DNA of 64,000 nucleotides, taken from contig JAHCIT010000002.1 in assembly GCA_026129095.1 (NCBI GenBank), positions 186,001-250,000 of the forward strand. Reading direction: 5' to 3'. The stretch comes from Deltaproteobacteria bacterium (lineage in GTDB: Bacteria; JAGRBM01; JAHCIT01). The translations under genes were made by a program, and so were the position numbers. This document shows, piece by piece, positions 1 through 9,199 of the stretch. Position 1 is the first letter of the stretch, and each line of letters begins with the position of its first letter. The notes under the pieces are model-generated. The model saw only the letters and a list, made by a program, of their open reading frames with translations. It had not been told where the DNA came from and made no database searches.

Positions 1-492
1 GTCATCGGCTCCGGCGGCGATGATGTGGGTCTCAAGTCCGGTTTCCCTCAGCGCCGAAAAGTCCATCAGCCGGATGGGGGGGGCGACGAGCAGCAGTTTC
101 TCCACCCGCGGATCGGCCTGCGAGGTGAGAAGCGCCACATGCGCCCCGTAGCTGTACCCGGCGGCGATCACCTTCTCGAAACCGGGGGAGTTCAGGACCG
201 CCTGGCTCACCACGGCCCGGTAATCCTCGACGGCAGAGTCCGGATCCCCGGTCATCCCGCCCTGGCTCGCGCCGACACCCTTGAAGTTGAACCGCAGGCT
301 CGCGTGCTTCAGCCGGTAGAAGGCGTAGGCCATCTCGTTGAGGACCGGTGAATCCATCGAGCCGCCATACTGCGGATGCGGCGGAGCGATCACCACCGGC
401 TGCCGCTCGCCACGGTGATAGAGCCCTTCCAGATGGAGTTCCCCTTCGGGGATCACCACCATCCGCTCCAGAAACTGTCCGGGCAGGACCAT
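1..492 (-). CDS. Alpha/beta hydrolase, partial (C-terminal part beyond window start)
   Basis: The minus-strand frame from the ATG at 492 runs off the window edge. It reads MVLPGQFLERMVVIPEG and continues as an alpha/beta-hydrolase of the COG2945/dienelactone hydrolase-like type: an oxyanion-region APPHPQYGGSMDS stretch near residue 37, FNFKGVGASQGG near residue 68, and the nucleophile elbow GYSYG (GxSxG with Ser) near residue 112. The Asp/His part of the triad would lie beyond the edge. It starts 9 bp after the stop of the upstream lipoprotein gene on the same strand, so the two are probably co-transcribed. The substrate is not predictable; short-chain acyl or peptide esters are usual for the family. 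Confidence 0.75.
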   Translation of the reverse strand, partial: MVLPGQFLERMVVIPEGELHLEGLYHRGERQPVVIAPPHPQYGGSMDSPVLNEMAYAFYRLKHASLRFNFKGVGASQGGMTGDPDSAVEDYRAVVSQAVLNSPGFEKVIAAGYSYGAHVALLTSQADPRVEKLLLVAPPIRLMDFSALRETGLETHIIAAGADD

Positions 493-501
493 CGCGGGCC
501 G

Positions 502-1023
502 TCAGTTGCCGGTGGACGAGGCAGTCCACCGGAGGATCACCGGTTCCGGCGTCACGACGATATCCACCGAACCTTCCGGACCGGGAACCAGTTGCCGCGT
601 CTTCGTGTCCAGATAGTCGGTCTGGCTGACGCTGCCATAGCCTTCGGGGGCGCCGATCCGGACCGGGTAGTTCTTGCCGTCCTGGGTCCAGAGGATCTCG
701 ACCGTGGGGTCGCCGCTCTCCAGTCCGGCAAAACGGGCCCGGTAGACCTTCGGACCGGCTTCCACGTCGTAGGCCGTGAACCTTCCCCCTCCCAAGGTGC
801 GCTCCAGAAGCCCCACGGTCCTGGAATCGGGCGACTGCCGGACGGCCGCCTTCCAGACCTGCGAACTGCCGGTTACGGGTTCCAGCACCTCGATGGTGAC
901 GAGCATCCGGAACAGGCGGGCCGCGTCGTCCCGCTTGCGGGCAGCGGCATCATCCCTGGGGGCGGCGCAGGCCGCCAGCGCGGCGGCAAAGAGAAACAGG
1001 CAGGCAGTGCGTCGGTAAACCAT
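502..1023 (-). CDS. Putative lipoprotein, function unknown
   Basis: This 173-residue protein begins with a short basic n-region, a hydrophobic stretch (LFLFAAALAAC) and a lipobox LAAC with Cys about residue 19, so it should be lipidated and anchored to a membrane. The mature part is soluble, rich in beta-prone segments, with ILWTQDGKNYPVRIG and LVPGPEGSVDIVVTPEP near the end. No family was recognised. It lies between hpnH (64 bp upstream) and the hydrolase gene (9 bp downstream) on the same strand, so the three may form one transcript. A role in the envelope is inferred only from the signal. Confidence 0.7.
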   Translation of the reverse strand: MVYRRTACLFLFAAALAACAAPRDDAAARKRDDAARLFRMLVTIEVLEPVTGSSQVWKAAVRQSPDSRTVGLLERTLGGGRFTAYDVEAGPKVYRARFAGLESGDPTVEILWTQDGKNYPVRIGAPEGYGSVSQTDYLDTKTRQLVPGPEGSVDIVVTPEPVILRWTASSTGN

Positions 1024-1087
1024 GCGGGAGCTACCTCCGTAGCGTCCCCGGCAGGTTACCGGAAGATCAGTCAGGGGTAAAACGCTT

Positions 1088-2104
1088 TCAGCCGGTCTTC
1101 GACATCTGCCATTTGGCCATGTCGATCATGTCCTTACCGGTCATGTTGAGGACCACTGACCCCTCGAAGCCCGAGTGCATGAAGCAGTTGGCGCAGCGCG
1201 GATCCTTGCGCTTGCTGTAGTATTCCCAGTCGGTCGATTCCATCAGTTCACGATAGCTCGAATAGTGGCCGTTGGTGATGGCGTAGCACGGGCCCTTCCA
1301 GCCGCGCGGATTGCGCGTCAGGTTGGCATACGGGGCACAGTCGTAGTCGCGCTCGCCGGCGAGGAAGTCGATGTATTGCGGCGTCGAGAACATCCGGTAG
1401 CGGCCCAGCTTGGGCAGAAGTTCCTGGAACTTCGCGTGGACTTCCGCACGGGAGTGGAAGATGTGCTGGTCGTCGCTGGAGCCCAGCGCCTCGTAGCTGT
1501 ACCCGGGCGCGACGATAATGCCGTCAATGCCGAGATCGGTGAGATAGGTGAAGAGTTCATCCAGTTCCTTCCACGACGTCTGCTTGTAGACAGTGGTGTT
1601 CGTCGTGACCTGGTAGCCCAGCTTCTTGGCCTTCTTGATCTGCGCGACGGCGATATCGAAAACGCCCTTGCGCTGGACGATGGTGTCGTGGGTCTCGCGC
1701 AGCCCGTCCAGATGGACGTTGATGAACAGGTTCTGCGACGGCGGCACGCCCTTGTAGACCTTGTCCAGAAACATGGCGTTGGTGCAGAGGTAGATGTACT
1801 TGTCCTTCTCGACGAGACCGTTGATCAGTTCGTTGATGTGGCGGTAGAGCGTCGGCTCGCCGCCACAGATCGACACCACCGGAGCGCCGCACTCGTCGGC
1901 CGAGGCGAGGCACTCCTCCAGCGGAAGCTGGTCGGTGATCGTGTCCTTGTATTCGATGATCCGGCCGCAACCCTCGCAGGTGAGATTGCATGCGTGGAGC
2001 GGTTCCAGCATGAGCACCAGCGGGGTGTATTTGCTTCTCAGGAAAAACTTGTGCTTGAGGAGGTGGGCCGTAAGCGAGGCCTGCATCTTGAGAGGTGTAC
2101 GCAT
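1088..2104 (-). CDS. hpnH: HpnH, radical SAM adenosylhopane synthase
   Basis: 338 residues, the usual length for HpnH, which adds the 5'-deoxyadenosyl group of SAM to diploptene to give adenosylhopane, the first step in extended (C35) hopanoid synthesis. The radical SAM cluster-binding motif CNLTCEGC is at residues 39-46 (Cys39, Cys43, Cys46), followed by the SAM-binding GGEPT motif. The C-terminal CANCFMHSGFEG region, with a pair of cysteines, is typical of this family. It is divergent from hpnG, which encodes the next enzyme, across a 247-bp intergenic region. The strong similarity and the hpnG neighbour make the call firm. Confidence 0.93.
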   Translation of the reverse strand: MRTPLKMQASLTAHLLKHKFFLRSKYTPLVLMLEPLHACNLTCEGCGRIIEYKDTITDQLPLEECLASADECGAPVVSICGGEPTLYRHINELINGLVEKDKYIYLCTNAMFLDKVYKGVPPSQNLFINVHLDGLRETHDTIVQRKGVFDIAVAQIKKAKKLGYQVTTNTTVYKQTSWKELDELFTYLTDLGIDGIIVAPGYSYEALGSSDDQHIFHSRAEVHAKFQELLPKLGRYRMFSTPQYIDFLAGERDYDCAPYANLTRNPRGWKGPCYAITNGHYSSYRELMESTDWEYYSKRKDPRCANCFMHSGFEGSVVLNMTGKDMIDMAKWQMSKTG

Positions 2105-2351
2105 AAAGGTGTCTGTGCTGTCCCTTGCTGTTTGTTGAGAACCTGCGCCGGCTTGCGATCACACCGGCCAGCCGAGGGAAGGAACCTACCCCTCCCGCCC
2201 GGTCACCCGTTGTATCCGCCGTCACATTCGCCCCGAATATCCCGGTCAGCAGGCGAGCAGGGCTTATTCCACAGGAGCGTTAATACAGTCAATTGGGCAT
2301 TAATGCCGCTGCCCCCTTGCCCCAACTCACCGATTTCACTAGCAAAAGAGT
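2105..2351. promoter_or_regulatory. Divergent intergenic region between hpnH and hpnG
   Basis: 247 bp separating two divergent hopanoid genes. It must hold both promoters. The part nearest hpnG (about 2275-2345) is visibly AT-richer than its surroundings, which fits promoter function. No confident -35/-10 pair and no operator palindrome could be assigned. A weak purine-rich stretch AAAAGAG precedes the hpnG ATG at 2352. Confidence 0.4.
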
Positions 2352-3131
2352 ATGGCAGACCTGGAAAAAGCTGCCGGGGCGCCGGTCCTCCTCTGCGCCA
2401 CCCGGGCCGAAGCTGCGCCCATTGTCGCCCGGCTCAAGGTCCGGGCCCGGATTCCGGGCACCCCAAGATACGTCCTGTGGGGGCGGCTTGATGGGCGGGA
2501 GCCGGTCATCGTTGGGGTTTCCGGCATGGGTGGAACAGCCGCGGCTGAACTGACCCAGTGGGTTTACGACGCGCTGACCCCCTCCTGCCTCATCTGGTTC
2601 GGAGTGGCCGGGGGGCTTGCTCCGGCCCTGAAGTCCGCTGACCTCGTCATTCCCGCCAAGGTCCGGATACATCCCGACCCGTTCAACTACCAGCCGGCGG
2701 CCGCGCTGCGGGAACTGCTCGTCGAAACAGCCCGCCGCTCCGGCCATGCGCCCGGCGAAACGGCCCTGATCCAGGTGGGCGACGTGATCGCTTCCGCCGC
2801 TGCCAAGGCAAGGGCCGGCGAGGAAGGCTGCGCCGACGCCTGCGACATGGAGTCGGGGGATTTCGCCCGCGTGGCCTCCCGGCTACCGGTCCCGTGGGCG
2901 GTGATCCGGTCCATCTTCGACCCGGTTAGTGACAATCTGCCGCCCATCGCCGGGGATCTTCTGGACGACCGGGGCGGTCTGCGGCCGCTTCCCGCCCTGC
3001 GCGAGTTTCTGAAATCGCCGGGGGCCATGCTGGGCCTCAGAAAGCGGAACCAGATGGCCATGGCGGCCCTGACACCGGTCCTGCTGGAAGGGGTACGGGG
3101 GTTTGCGAGGCAGCAGGCTGCCGGCAGCTAG
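2352..3131 (+). CDS. hpnG: HpnG, adenosylhopane nucleoside phosphorylase
   Basis: 259 residues of the purine nucleoside phosphorylase (PNP/UDP) superfamily. HpnG removes adenine from adenosylhopane to give ribosyl- or phosphoribosylhopane, the step after HpnH. Visible family features are the Gly-rich VGVSGMGG near residues 54-61, FGVAGGL at 83-89 and the substrate-binding DMES motif at 165-168. The hydrophobic C-terminal part is consistent with a membrane-associated lipid substrate. Its TAG stop shares a CTAG palindrome with the stop of the convergent cstA gene. Confidence 0.85.
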   Translation: MADLEKAAGAPVLLCATRAEAAPIVARLKVRARIPGTPRYVLWGRLDGREPVIVGVSGMGGTAAAELTQWVYDALTPSCLIWFGVAGGLAPALKSADLVIPAKVRIHPDPFNYQPAAALRELLVETARRSGHAPGETALIQVGDVIASAAAKARAGEEGCADACDMESGDFARVASRLPVPWAVIRSIFDPVSDNLPPIAGDLLDDRGGLRPLPALREFLKSPGAMLGLRKRNQMAMAALTPVLLEGVRGFARQQAAGS

Positions 3132-4846
3132 CCAACTTGCTGAAGCCGGTAGGACGCACCTGGCGGGGGCTTCATCGGCTGGTTCCGCGCACGGATGACG
3201 GCACGGACCGACTCGTAGATGAACATGGCCGCCAGCGCCAGCATCCCGGCGGCAACGATGCCGTTCAGGACCGCCGGTTCGAACTCGAAGCCGTCCTTGC
3301 GGACATGGCTGACGCCCGCACCCGCCTGGATCACCAGTGCCGACACGGTGACGGCCAGCACGAACAGCATGGGAAGCAGGGTGAACCAGTAGCGGCGGCC
3401 TGTCCGGTAGAGCCAGACCGTCACGACCATCAGGGTAAAGCAGGCCAGAAGCTGGTTCGACGTGCCGAACAGGACCCAGAACTTGCGCCAGGCACCCTGC
3501 CCGCCAGAAAAGAGCACGGCGAGCGGCGCACCTGCCGTGGCAGCGGTGGCGAGCAGCGCCGAACGGCGGCTGGTGGAACCGGTGAGCTCCTGGAGCAGGT
3601 ACCGGCCAAGGCGGGTGGCCACGTCCAGCGTGTCAAACACGAACGTGGAAAAGGCCATCGCGCCGAAAGTGGCGGCAAAGAGGAAAGCCTCCTTGCCGAG
3701 AAAGACCGTCAGGAACGATGCGATGCCGTCGCCGTAGAGCTTGCCGGGACCGCGCCCGGCGATATCGGAAGGGGCGACGATCATGATCGTCGCCAGCGCA
3801 ATAACGGCGACGAACCCCTCCAGAAGCATTGCGCCGAAACCCACGGGCTTGCAGTCGGTCTCCCGGGCGATCTGCTTGGAGGTGGTTCCGCCGCACACCA
3901 GTCCGTGAAATCCCGAACAGGCCCCGCAGGCTATCGTCACGAACAGGAAGGGGAACAGGAGTTCCTGGAAGCCGGAACCGGCGGGGGATTTGAACGCCGG
4001 CTGCCGGATATCGAAGCCGCCGAAGAAAATGCCCGCGATGCCTGCCCCCAGCGCCAGGTACAGGACAAATCCGCCCAGGTACCCCCGCGACTGCTGCAGC
4101 AGCCACAGGGGCAGGAGTGATGCGGCAAAGCAGTAGGCCAGTATCGCCAGGCGCCAGGCGCCGATATCGAAGACGAGCACGTTGCTGACCTTCGTCCCGA
4201 GCCACACGACGCCGAGCGTCGCCGGAACGAACACCAGCGTCATCAGCGTCATGGAAGGGTTCCAGCGCTTCTGGATCCATCCCATGAGCAGGGCAAGCAG
4301 CAGGTACATCGTGCTGGCGGCGGCCACCGCCCCGCCCTTGTTGAAGGCGAAGTTCCCTTCGAGTTCCTCGGCCTGGCCGAGGAACGTCTCGGCGGTCACG
4401 TCCGTGAAGGCGACGATTACGTAGACGAGCGCGATCCAGATGAACGCGACCAGCACCAGCCAGGCCCGGTGGCTGATGTTGGCGCGGGTAATCTCGGCGA
4501 CCGAATGGGCCCCATGCCGGACAGAGGCCACCAGCGCCGAAAAGTCATGGACCGCGCCGATCAGGATGACGCCCAGGACGATCCAGATGAGACACGGTCC
4601 CCAGCCGAAGACAAGGCAGGCGGCGATGGGCCCCACGATGGGGCCCGCCGCGGCGATGGCCGAAAAGTGCTGCCCGAGCAGGTAAAACGGCCGGGTGGGA
4701 ACGAAATCGACTCCATCGTTCTTCTGGACGGCGGGGGTTTCGGCAGCGGGATCGAGGTTGTACTGCCCGGCCACGAACCGGCCGTACAGGACGTAACCGG
4801 CCGCCAGGAGCAGGATAACGGCGGCGGCCAGAAGCTCCAGCGACAT
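3128..4846 (-). CDS. cstA: CstA-family transporter (carbon starvation protein/pyruvate or peptide uptake)
   Basis: 572 residues with many hydrophobic segments and hallmark CstA stretches: YVLYGRFVAGQYNLDP at the N-terminus, FYLLGQHFSAIAAAGPIVGP near residue 55, and ACSGFHGLVCGGTTSKQI in the middle. CstA and its relative BtsT import peptides or pyruvate during carbon limitation. This protein is nearer BtsT/short CstA forms than the roughly 700-residue E. coli CstA. Monocistronic: the upstream neighbour is divergent and the downstream neighbour is convergent, overlapping it by 4 bp. Confidence 0.88.
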   Translation of the reverse strand: MSLELLAAAVILLLAAGYVLYGRFVAGQYNLDPAAETPAVQKNDGVDFVPTRPFYLLGQHFSAIAAAGPIVGPIAACLVFGWGPCLIWIVLGVILIGAVHDFSALVASVRHGAHSVAEITRANISHRAWLVLVAFIWIALVYVIVAFTDVTAETFLGQAEELEGNFAFNKGGAVAAASTMYLLLALLMGWIQKRWNPSMTLMTLVFVPATLGVVWLGTKVSNVLVFDIGAWRLAILAYCFAASLLPLWLLQQSRGYLGGFVLYLALGAGIAGIFFGGFDIRQPAFKSPAGSGFQELLFPFLFVTIACGACSGFHGLVCGGTTSKQIARETDCKPVGFGAMLLEGFVAVIALATIMIVAPSDIAGRGPGKLYGDGIASFLTVFLGKEAFLFAATFGAMAFSTFVFDTLDVATRLGRYLLQELTGSTSRRSALLATAATAGAPLAVLFSGGQGAWRKFWVLFGTSNQLLACFTLMVVTVWLYRTGRRYWFTLLPMLFVLAVTVSALVIQAGAGVSHVRKDGFEFEPAVLNGIVAAGMLALAAMFIYESVRAVIRARNQPMKPPPGASYRLQQVG

Positions 4847-5065
4847 GAGAATCCTTCCCGGCCCGTTCCGTAGCGGCGTGACGTCTGTATAGCACGGGAG
4901 GCACCTGAAGCCGCAAACGGCCGCCGGAAGCCGGAAAAGATGCCGGTCCGGCCCAGGGCTGTCGCCAGCCGCCGCGGAATTGTGCTAATAGCCACGTCAC
5001 AACTAGGGTTCCGGAAGGGGAGGCTGGAAAAGCCCGGCGGGCATCCGGCCAGAACGAGAAGACTT

Positions 5066-6985
5066 ATGGGAAGAACGATCGGTATCGACCTTGGTACCAG
5101 CAACTCCTGCGTTGCCACCTGGCGGGATTCCGGACCGGAAATCCTGCTCGACTCAAAAGGCTACAACACGACGCCCTCTTACGTCGCCATCAATTCGCGC
5201 GGAAAGCTGATTGTCGGCCATCTGGCGAAAAGCCAGGTGATCACCAATCCGTTCCAGACGGTCTACGCCGCCAAGCGGCTCATCGGCCGCCGGTTTACCG
5301 ACGAGTCGGTCAAGATCGCCCAGCAGTTCATCTCCTATTCGCTCAAGGAAGGCCCGCATGGCGACGTGCAGATACAGCTCGCCGACCGTGTCTACTCGCC
5401 GATCGAGATATCCGCGCTGATCCTGAAAAAGCTGAAAAAGGTCGCCGAGCAGCAGGTCAAGGAAAAGGTGACCGATGCGGTCATTACCGTTCCGGCCTAC
5501 TTCAACGACACACAGCGCAAGGCGACCAAGGATGCGGGCGAGATCGCGGGCCTGAACGTGCTGCGGCTCATCAACGAGCCGACGGCCGCCGCCCTGGCCT
5601 ATGGCTACAAGGAAGACGTTGACAAGAACATCGCCATCTTCGATCTCGGCGGCGGCACCTTCGACGTGACCGTGCTGTCAATCTCCAAGGGTGTCTACGA
5701 GGTGCTTGCCACCGGCGGGGATTCGTACCTGGGCGGCGAGGATTTCGACAACCGGCTCGTGGAATACCTGATCAAGGATTTCCGCAAGAAGTCCGGCATC
5801 GACCTGTCGAACGACAAGATGGCGCACCAGCGCCTGAAGGATGCGGCCGAGTCCGCCAAGCGCGAGCTGTCCGCAAAGGAGTCGGCCACCGTCTCCCTGC
5901 CCTTCATCGCGCCCACATCCGAAAGTTCGCCCCATCTGGAAGTGACCATCCAGCGCCAGATGTTCGAGAGCCTGACCCGCGACCTGATCGACCGCTGCGT
6001 CCATATCTGCGACCAGGTGGTGCAGGAGTCGGGACTGAAGGTGACGGACCTGGCCGACATCCTTCTGGTCGGCGGCCAGACCCGGATGCCCCGCGTCCGG
6101 CAGCTCATCAAGGATTTCTTCAAGCTGGAACCCTCCAAGCGGGTGCACCCGGACGAGGCCGTGGCGCTGGGCGCCTCCATCCAGGCGCATATCCTCTCCA
6201 CCGGCGGCACGATACAGGTGCAGGTTCCCGAGCAGGCGGCGATTCCAACGGTACGGGTGGAGCCGCCCGCTCCCGTACCTGAGCCGGCAGAGGAAGCCCC
6301 CACACTCGAACTCCAGGATGCGGTTTCTGCGGAGAGCGCTCCGGAAGAAGTCCCCCTGGAGCTTACCGAAACGGCGACCGGCGCCTCCACCGATGAACCT
6401 CCCGCCGTGGAAGAAGACCCTTTCGCCCACCTGGACGCACTGCCGCTGACAGCGAAAGCCCCGGCCCCCAGGCCGGCGGCCCCGCCACCTGCACCGGCAC
6501 CGCCCCGCCGGCCCACCGGCGAGGCCAACGTGAAGCCGTTCAAGCGGGTGCTGATCGACGTGACGCCCATGTCCCTCGGCATTGCCACGTTCGGCGACAC
6601 CGCATTCGTCATCATTCCGAAGAACACGACGGTTCCCACGAAGAAATCGAAGGTGTTCACCACGGTCAAGGACAACCAGGAAAACGTGCGGATCATCTGC
6701 ACGCAGGGTGAATCGAAAACCTCATCCGAAAACACCTTCCTGGGCGAGGTCGTGCTCGACATGCCGCTGCCCAACCGCCGCGGGGTGCCGCAGATCGAGG
6801 TGACGTTCTATCTCAACACCGACGGCATCCTCTCCGTGTCGGCCCTCGACAAGAAGACGAACCAGAAGAAGGAAATCCGCATCGAGGCCGAGTCGACCCT
6901 GAGCGCCGACGAGGTGAAGTCCCTTGCTTCCAAATACGAGCACATGGACTTCTCCGGCGATTCCGAGGAGATTGCGGCGATCTAG
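5066..6985 (+). CDS. Divergent Hsp70 (DnaK-like) with long disordered linker and no lid
   Basis: An upstream in-frame ATG exists, but the Hsp70 N-terminus MGRTIGIDLGTSNSC begins at 5066 after a purine-rich GAGAAG, giving 639 residues. The ATPase domain is complete (DLGGGTFDVT, LLVGGQTRMPRV). Where canonical DnaK has about 15 residues before the beta-sandwich, this protein has roughly 100 residues rich in Pro, Ala and Glu (about 383-490). The interdomain linker and substrate-binding sandwich then resume as VLIDVTPMSLGI. The protein stops about 30 residues after the sandwich, so the helical lid is missing. No grpE or dnaJ is nearby. It ends 2 bp before an epimerase gene. The housekeeping dnaK is presumably elsewhere. 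Confidence 0.9.
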   Translation: MGRTIGIDLGTSNSCVATWRDSGPEILLDSKGYNTTPSYVAINSRGKLIVGHLAKSQVITNPFQTVYAAKRLIGRRFTDESVKIAQQFISYSLKEGPHGDVQIQLADRVYSPIEISALILKKLKKVAEQQVKEKVTDAVITVPAYFNDTQRKATKDAGEIAGLNVLRLINEPTAAALAYGYKEDVDKNIAIFDLGGGTFDVTVLSISKGVYEVLATGGDSYLGGEDFDNRLVEYLIKDFRKKSGIDLSNDKMAHQRLKDAAESAKRELSAKESATVSLPFIAPTSESSPHLEVTIQRQMFESLTRDLIDRCVHICDQVVQESGLKVTDLADILLVGGQTRMPRVRQLIKDFFKLEPSKRVHPDEAVALGASIQAHILSTGGTIQVQVPEQAAIPTVRVEPPAPVPEPAEEAPTLELQDAVSAESAPEEVPLELTETATGASTDEPPAVEEDPFAHLDALPLTAKAPAPRPAAPPPAPAPPRRPTGEANVKPFKRVLIDVTPMSLGIATFGDTAFVIIPKNTTVPTKKSKVFTTVKDNQENVRIICTQGESKTSSENTFLGEVVLDMPLPNRRGVPQIEVTFYLNTDGILSVSALDKKTNQKKEIRIEAESTLSADEVKSLASKYEHMDFSGDSEEIAAI

Positions 6986-6987
6986 GC

Positions 6988-7998
6988 ATGGGGAAGACGG
7001 TACTCGTCACAGGGGCGAGCGGATTCATCGGCAGCCATCTTGCCGAGGCCCTGCTCGGCGACGGCCACGAAGTCCGGACGATCGTCAGGCGGCCGGAAAC
7101 GCTGGAGCGGCACGGCTTTGCGAGACACCCCGGTTTCCGCGCCTTCCAGGGCGACCTGCTGGAACCACGGTCCATTACAGAAGCCTGCAGGGGGGTGCAG
7201 CAGGTCTACCATCTCGCGGGGATCATCTCGACACGGACAGGCGACCGCAAGAAACTGTTCGACATCAACGTCAAGGGCTCGGTCAACCTCATGAACGCCC
7301 TCAAGGAGACGCGGCCGGAAAAGATCGTCTACCTCGCCTCGATCTTCGCGCTCGCCAAGGGCGAACGCCACCGCCCCGCCACCGAGGAGAGTTTCTACAA
7401 CCTGGAAGATGTCCATGTGGACTACTTCGAGAGCAAGCGGGCAGCCCAGCTCGAAATGGAAAAGTTCGAGATGGACGGCATGCCGGTGGTCTATGTGTAT
7501 CCCGGCTTCTGCTACGGGCCGGGGGATATCTACGTTTCCAGTTCGGTCTTTATCCTGAGTTTTCTCAGGGGCGAACTGCCGGTCCTGTTCGACGGCGGGC
7601 AGAACATTCTCGACGTCCGCGACTGCGCCCGGGGGCTGATACAGGGGATGGAAAAGGGAGTGGTCGGACGCAAATACCTGATCGGCGACCACAACCTGAC
7701 GTTCAAGGAACTGGCCGCCGCACTGGCGACCGTTACCGGGAAAAAGGCCCCGTCGGTCGCGCTGCCCCGCCCGCTGGTGATGGGGCTCGGTTTCGTCGCC
7801 GAAAAGCTGGCGCCCAGGTTCCCCCTGAACCGCCAGTCCGCCGAGGCGGCCTGCCACTACTGGTTCTACGATACCTCCCGGGCCCGGCGGGAACTGGGCT
7901 ATTCCGGCCGTCCGCTGGAGGAGACGCTCCGCGACGCGGTCGCCTGGTTCCGGGAAAACGGCTACGACCAGCGCGGCTTCAAGCCGCCGGTCCACTGA
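6988..7998 (+). CDS. NAD(P)-dependent epimerase/dehydratase, HpnA-like
   Basis: 336-residue extended short-chain dehydrogenase. The nucleotide-binding TGASGFIG is at residues 8-15, the active-site Ser is about residue 118 (VYLASIF), and the catalytic Tyr146/Lys150 pair lies in VDYFESKRA. Overall it resembles the hopanoid-associated sugar epimerase HpnA and dihydroflavonol-4-reductase-like proteins. Its ATG is 2 bp after the Hsp70 stop, so the two are translationally linked. Hopanoid genes hpnH and hpnG lie 4-5 kb away, which makes a hopanoid or other lipid-sugar role plausible but unproven. Confidence 0.8.
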   Translation: MGKTVLVTGASGFIGSHLAEALLGDGHEVRTIVRRPETLERHGFARHPGFRAFQGDLLEPRSITEACRGVQQVYHLAGIISTRTGDRKKLFDINVKGSVNLMNALKETRPEKIVYLASIFALAKGERHRPATEESFYNLEDVHVDYFESKRAAQLEMEKFEMDGMPVVYVYPGFCYGPGDIYVSSSVFILSFLRGELPVLFDGGQNILDVRDCARGLIQGMEKGVVGRKYLIGDHNLTFKELAAALATVTGKKAPSVALPRPLVMGLGFVAEKLAPRFPLNRQSAEAACHYWFYDTSRARRELGYSGRPLEETLRDAVAWFRENGYDQRGFKPPVH

Positions 7999-8082
7999 CC
8001 GGGGCACCCCTCGATTCCAGCGGTTTTCACGGCTATACTTCCATCGCTTGAATCTGCTGGAATATCCAGTATTTAGGGCCCC

Positions 8083-9195
8083 GTGACGCGAACCATCGTA
8101 CATATTGACGACGACCCGTCCATCCTAGACCTCGTGGCCAGTTCACTGACCGAGCCCGGTTCGACGGAAGTGGTTTCCGTGCGCGATCCCGACAAGGCAG
8201 TTGAAACGATCGGCAAGCTCCGGCCGGACCTGATCCTGTGCGACATCAACCTGCCGGAGCGGGACGGCTTCTCGCTGGTGGAAGAGCTGCGCCGCTGGCC
8301 GGTTTCCATCAACGCGCCGGTGATTTTCGTCTCTGGCGTCTCCGACGAGGCACAGGTGGAGCGCGCCTTCGGCCTCGGCGCGGCGGATTTCGTCCGCAAG
8401 CCGTTCCGACCCTCCGAACTGAAAGCCCGGGTCATGGCCCGGCTGGGAGCGCATACCGCCACCCGGGCCACGGGCAGCGGCATGAGCCCCGACGTGCGCG
8501 GATCGCTGGCCATGATGAGCGTCGGCGACCTGTTCAATGCCGTCGAACTGGGGCGCAAGAGCGGCGTGCTGAAGCTGGCGTGCAGCGATATTTCGGGCGA
8601 GATCCGGTTCCGGGGCGGGCGGATCGTGGCCGCCCAGTGCAGCGACGGCACCGCCGGAGAAATGGCTGCCTACCGGCTCTGTATCCAGACGGACGGAGCG
8701 TTCGAGATGCAGTTCATGCCGGAGGCGCAGATCGAGGGGAAAATCGATCTCTCTCCCCAGTTCGTCCTCATGGAGGCATTCCGCCTCCAGGACGAAGGCG
8801 CCCTCTCGAAGCCCACGGCTCCGTCGCCGGCGGCACCTGCCCATGGCTCCGAAATACAGTCCCTGCTCGATGTCTTTGACCGCGCCATCGCCCATTCCCG
8901 CAAGACCGCGCATTCCTCGGTCGTGCGGAACTATCTGGAAGAGTCCCGCCGGATCCTCCCGCGCCAGTGGCGCGAAAGCTGCCAGGCCGGTTCCCGCGAC
9001 GGAACTCTGGAGGGCGAACCAGTCATCATGCTGCAGCCGGGCACCCAGGGAGCAGAGAGCCTGCTCAAGGCATGGATCTCGGAGTTCATCAAGCGCGGGC
9101 AGTATTCCGAGCCCAAGACGTTTTCCCGCAGTTCCATCCTTGATGCCGGCGTGACGGACGCCGGCCTGCTGGACGCCATCGGCATCCGGAACTAG
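8083..9195 (+). CDS. Response regulator with DUF4388 (PatA-like) domain
   Basis: 370 residues from a GTG start. Residues 1-120 form a receiver domain: acidic pair D10/D11 in HIDDDPS, phosphoacceptor Asp54 in ILCDINLPERDG, and the conserved Lys in FVRKPFRPSE. Residues about 130-210 match DUF4388, the N-terminal PatA-like domain found in gliding, chemosensory and stress regulators (GSLAMMSVGDLFNAVELG, with EIRFRGGRIV). The remaining 160 residues have no recognised domain. It is not a DNA-binding regulator and more likely signals by protein contact. It is convergent with the MshEN gene. Confidence 0.82.
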   Translation: MTRTIVHIDDDPSILDLVASSLTEPGSTEVVSVRDPDKAVETIGKLRPDLILCDINLPERDGFSLVEELRRWPVSINAPVIFVSGVSDEAQVERAFGLGAADFVRKPFRPSELKARVMARLGAHTATRATGSGMSPDVRGSLAMMSVGDLFNAVELGRKSGVLKLACSDISGEIRFRGGRIVAAQCSDGTAGEMAAYRLCIQTDGAFEMQFMPEAQIEGKIDLSPQFVLMEAFRLQDEGALSKPTAPSPAAPAHGSEIQSLLDVFDRAIAHSRKTAHSSVVRNYLEESRRILPRQWRESCQAGSRDGTLEGEPVIMLQPGTQGAESLLKAWISEFIKRGQYSEPKTFSRSSILDAGVTDAGLLDAIGIRN

Positions 9196-9199
9196 GCCG

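Noticed and set aside
4940-5065. N-terminal extension of the Hsp70
   Set aside because: 42 extra residues without similarity before the conserved GIDLGTS start; the ATG at 5066 fits the family.
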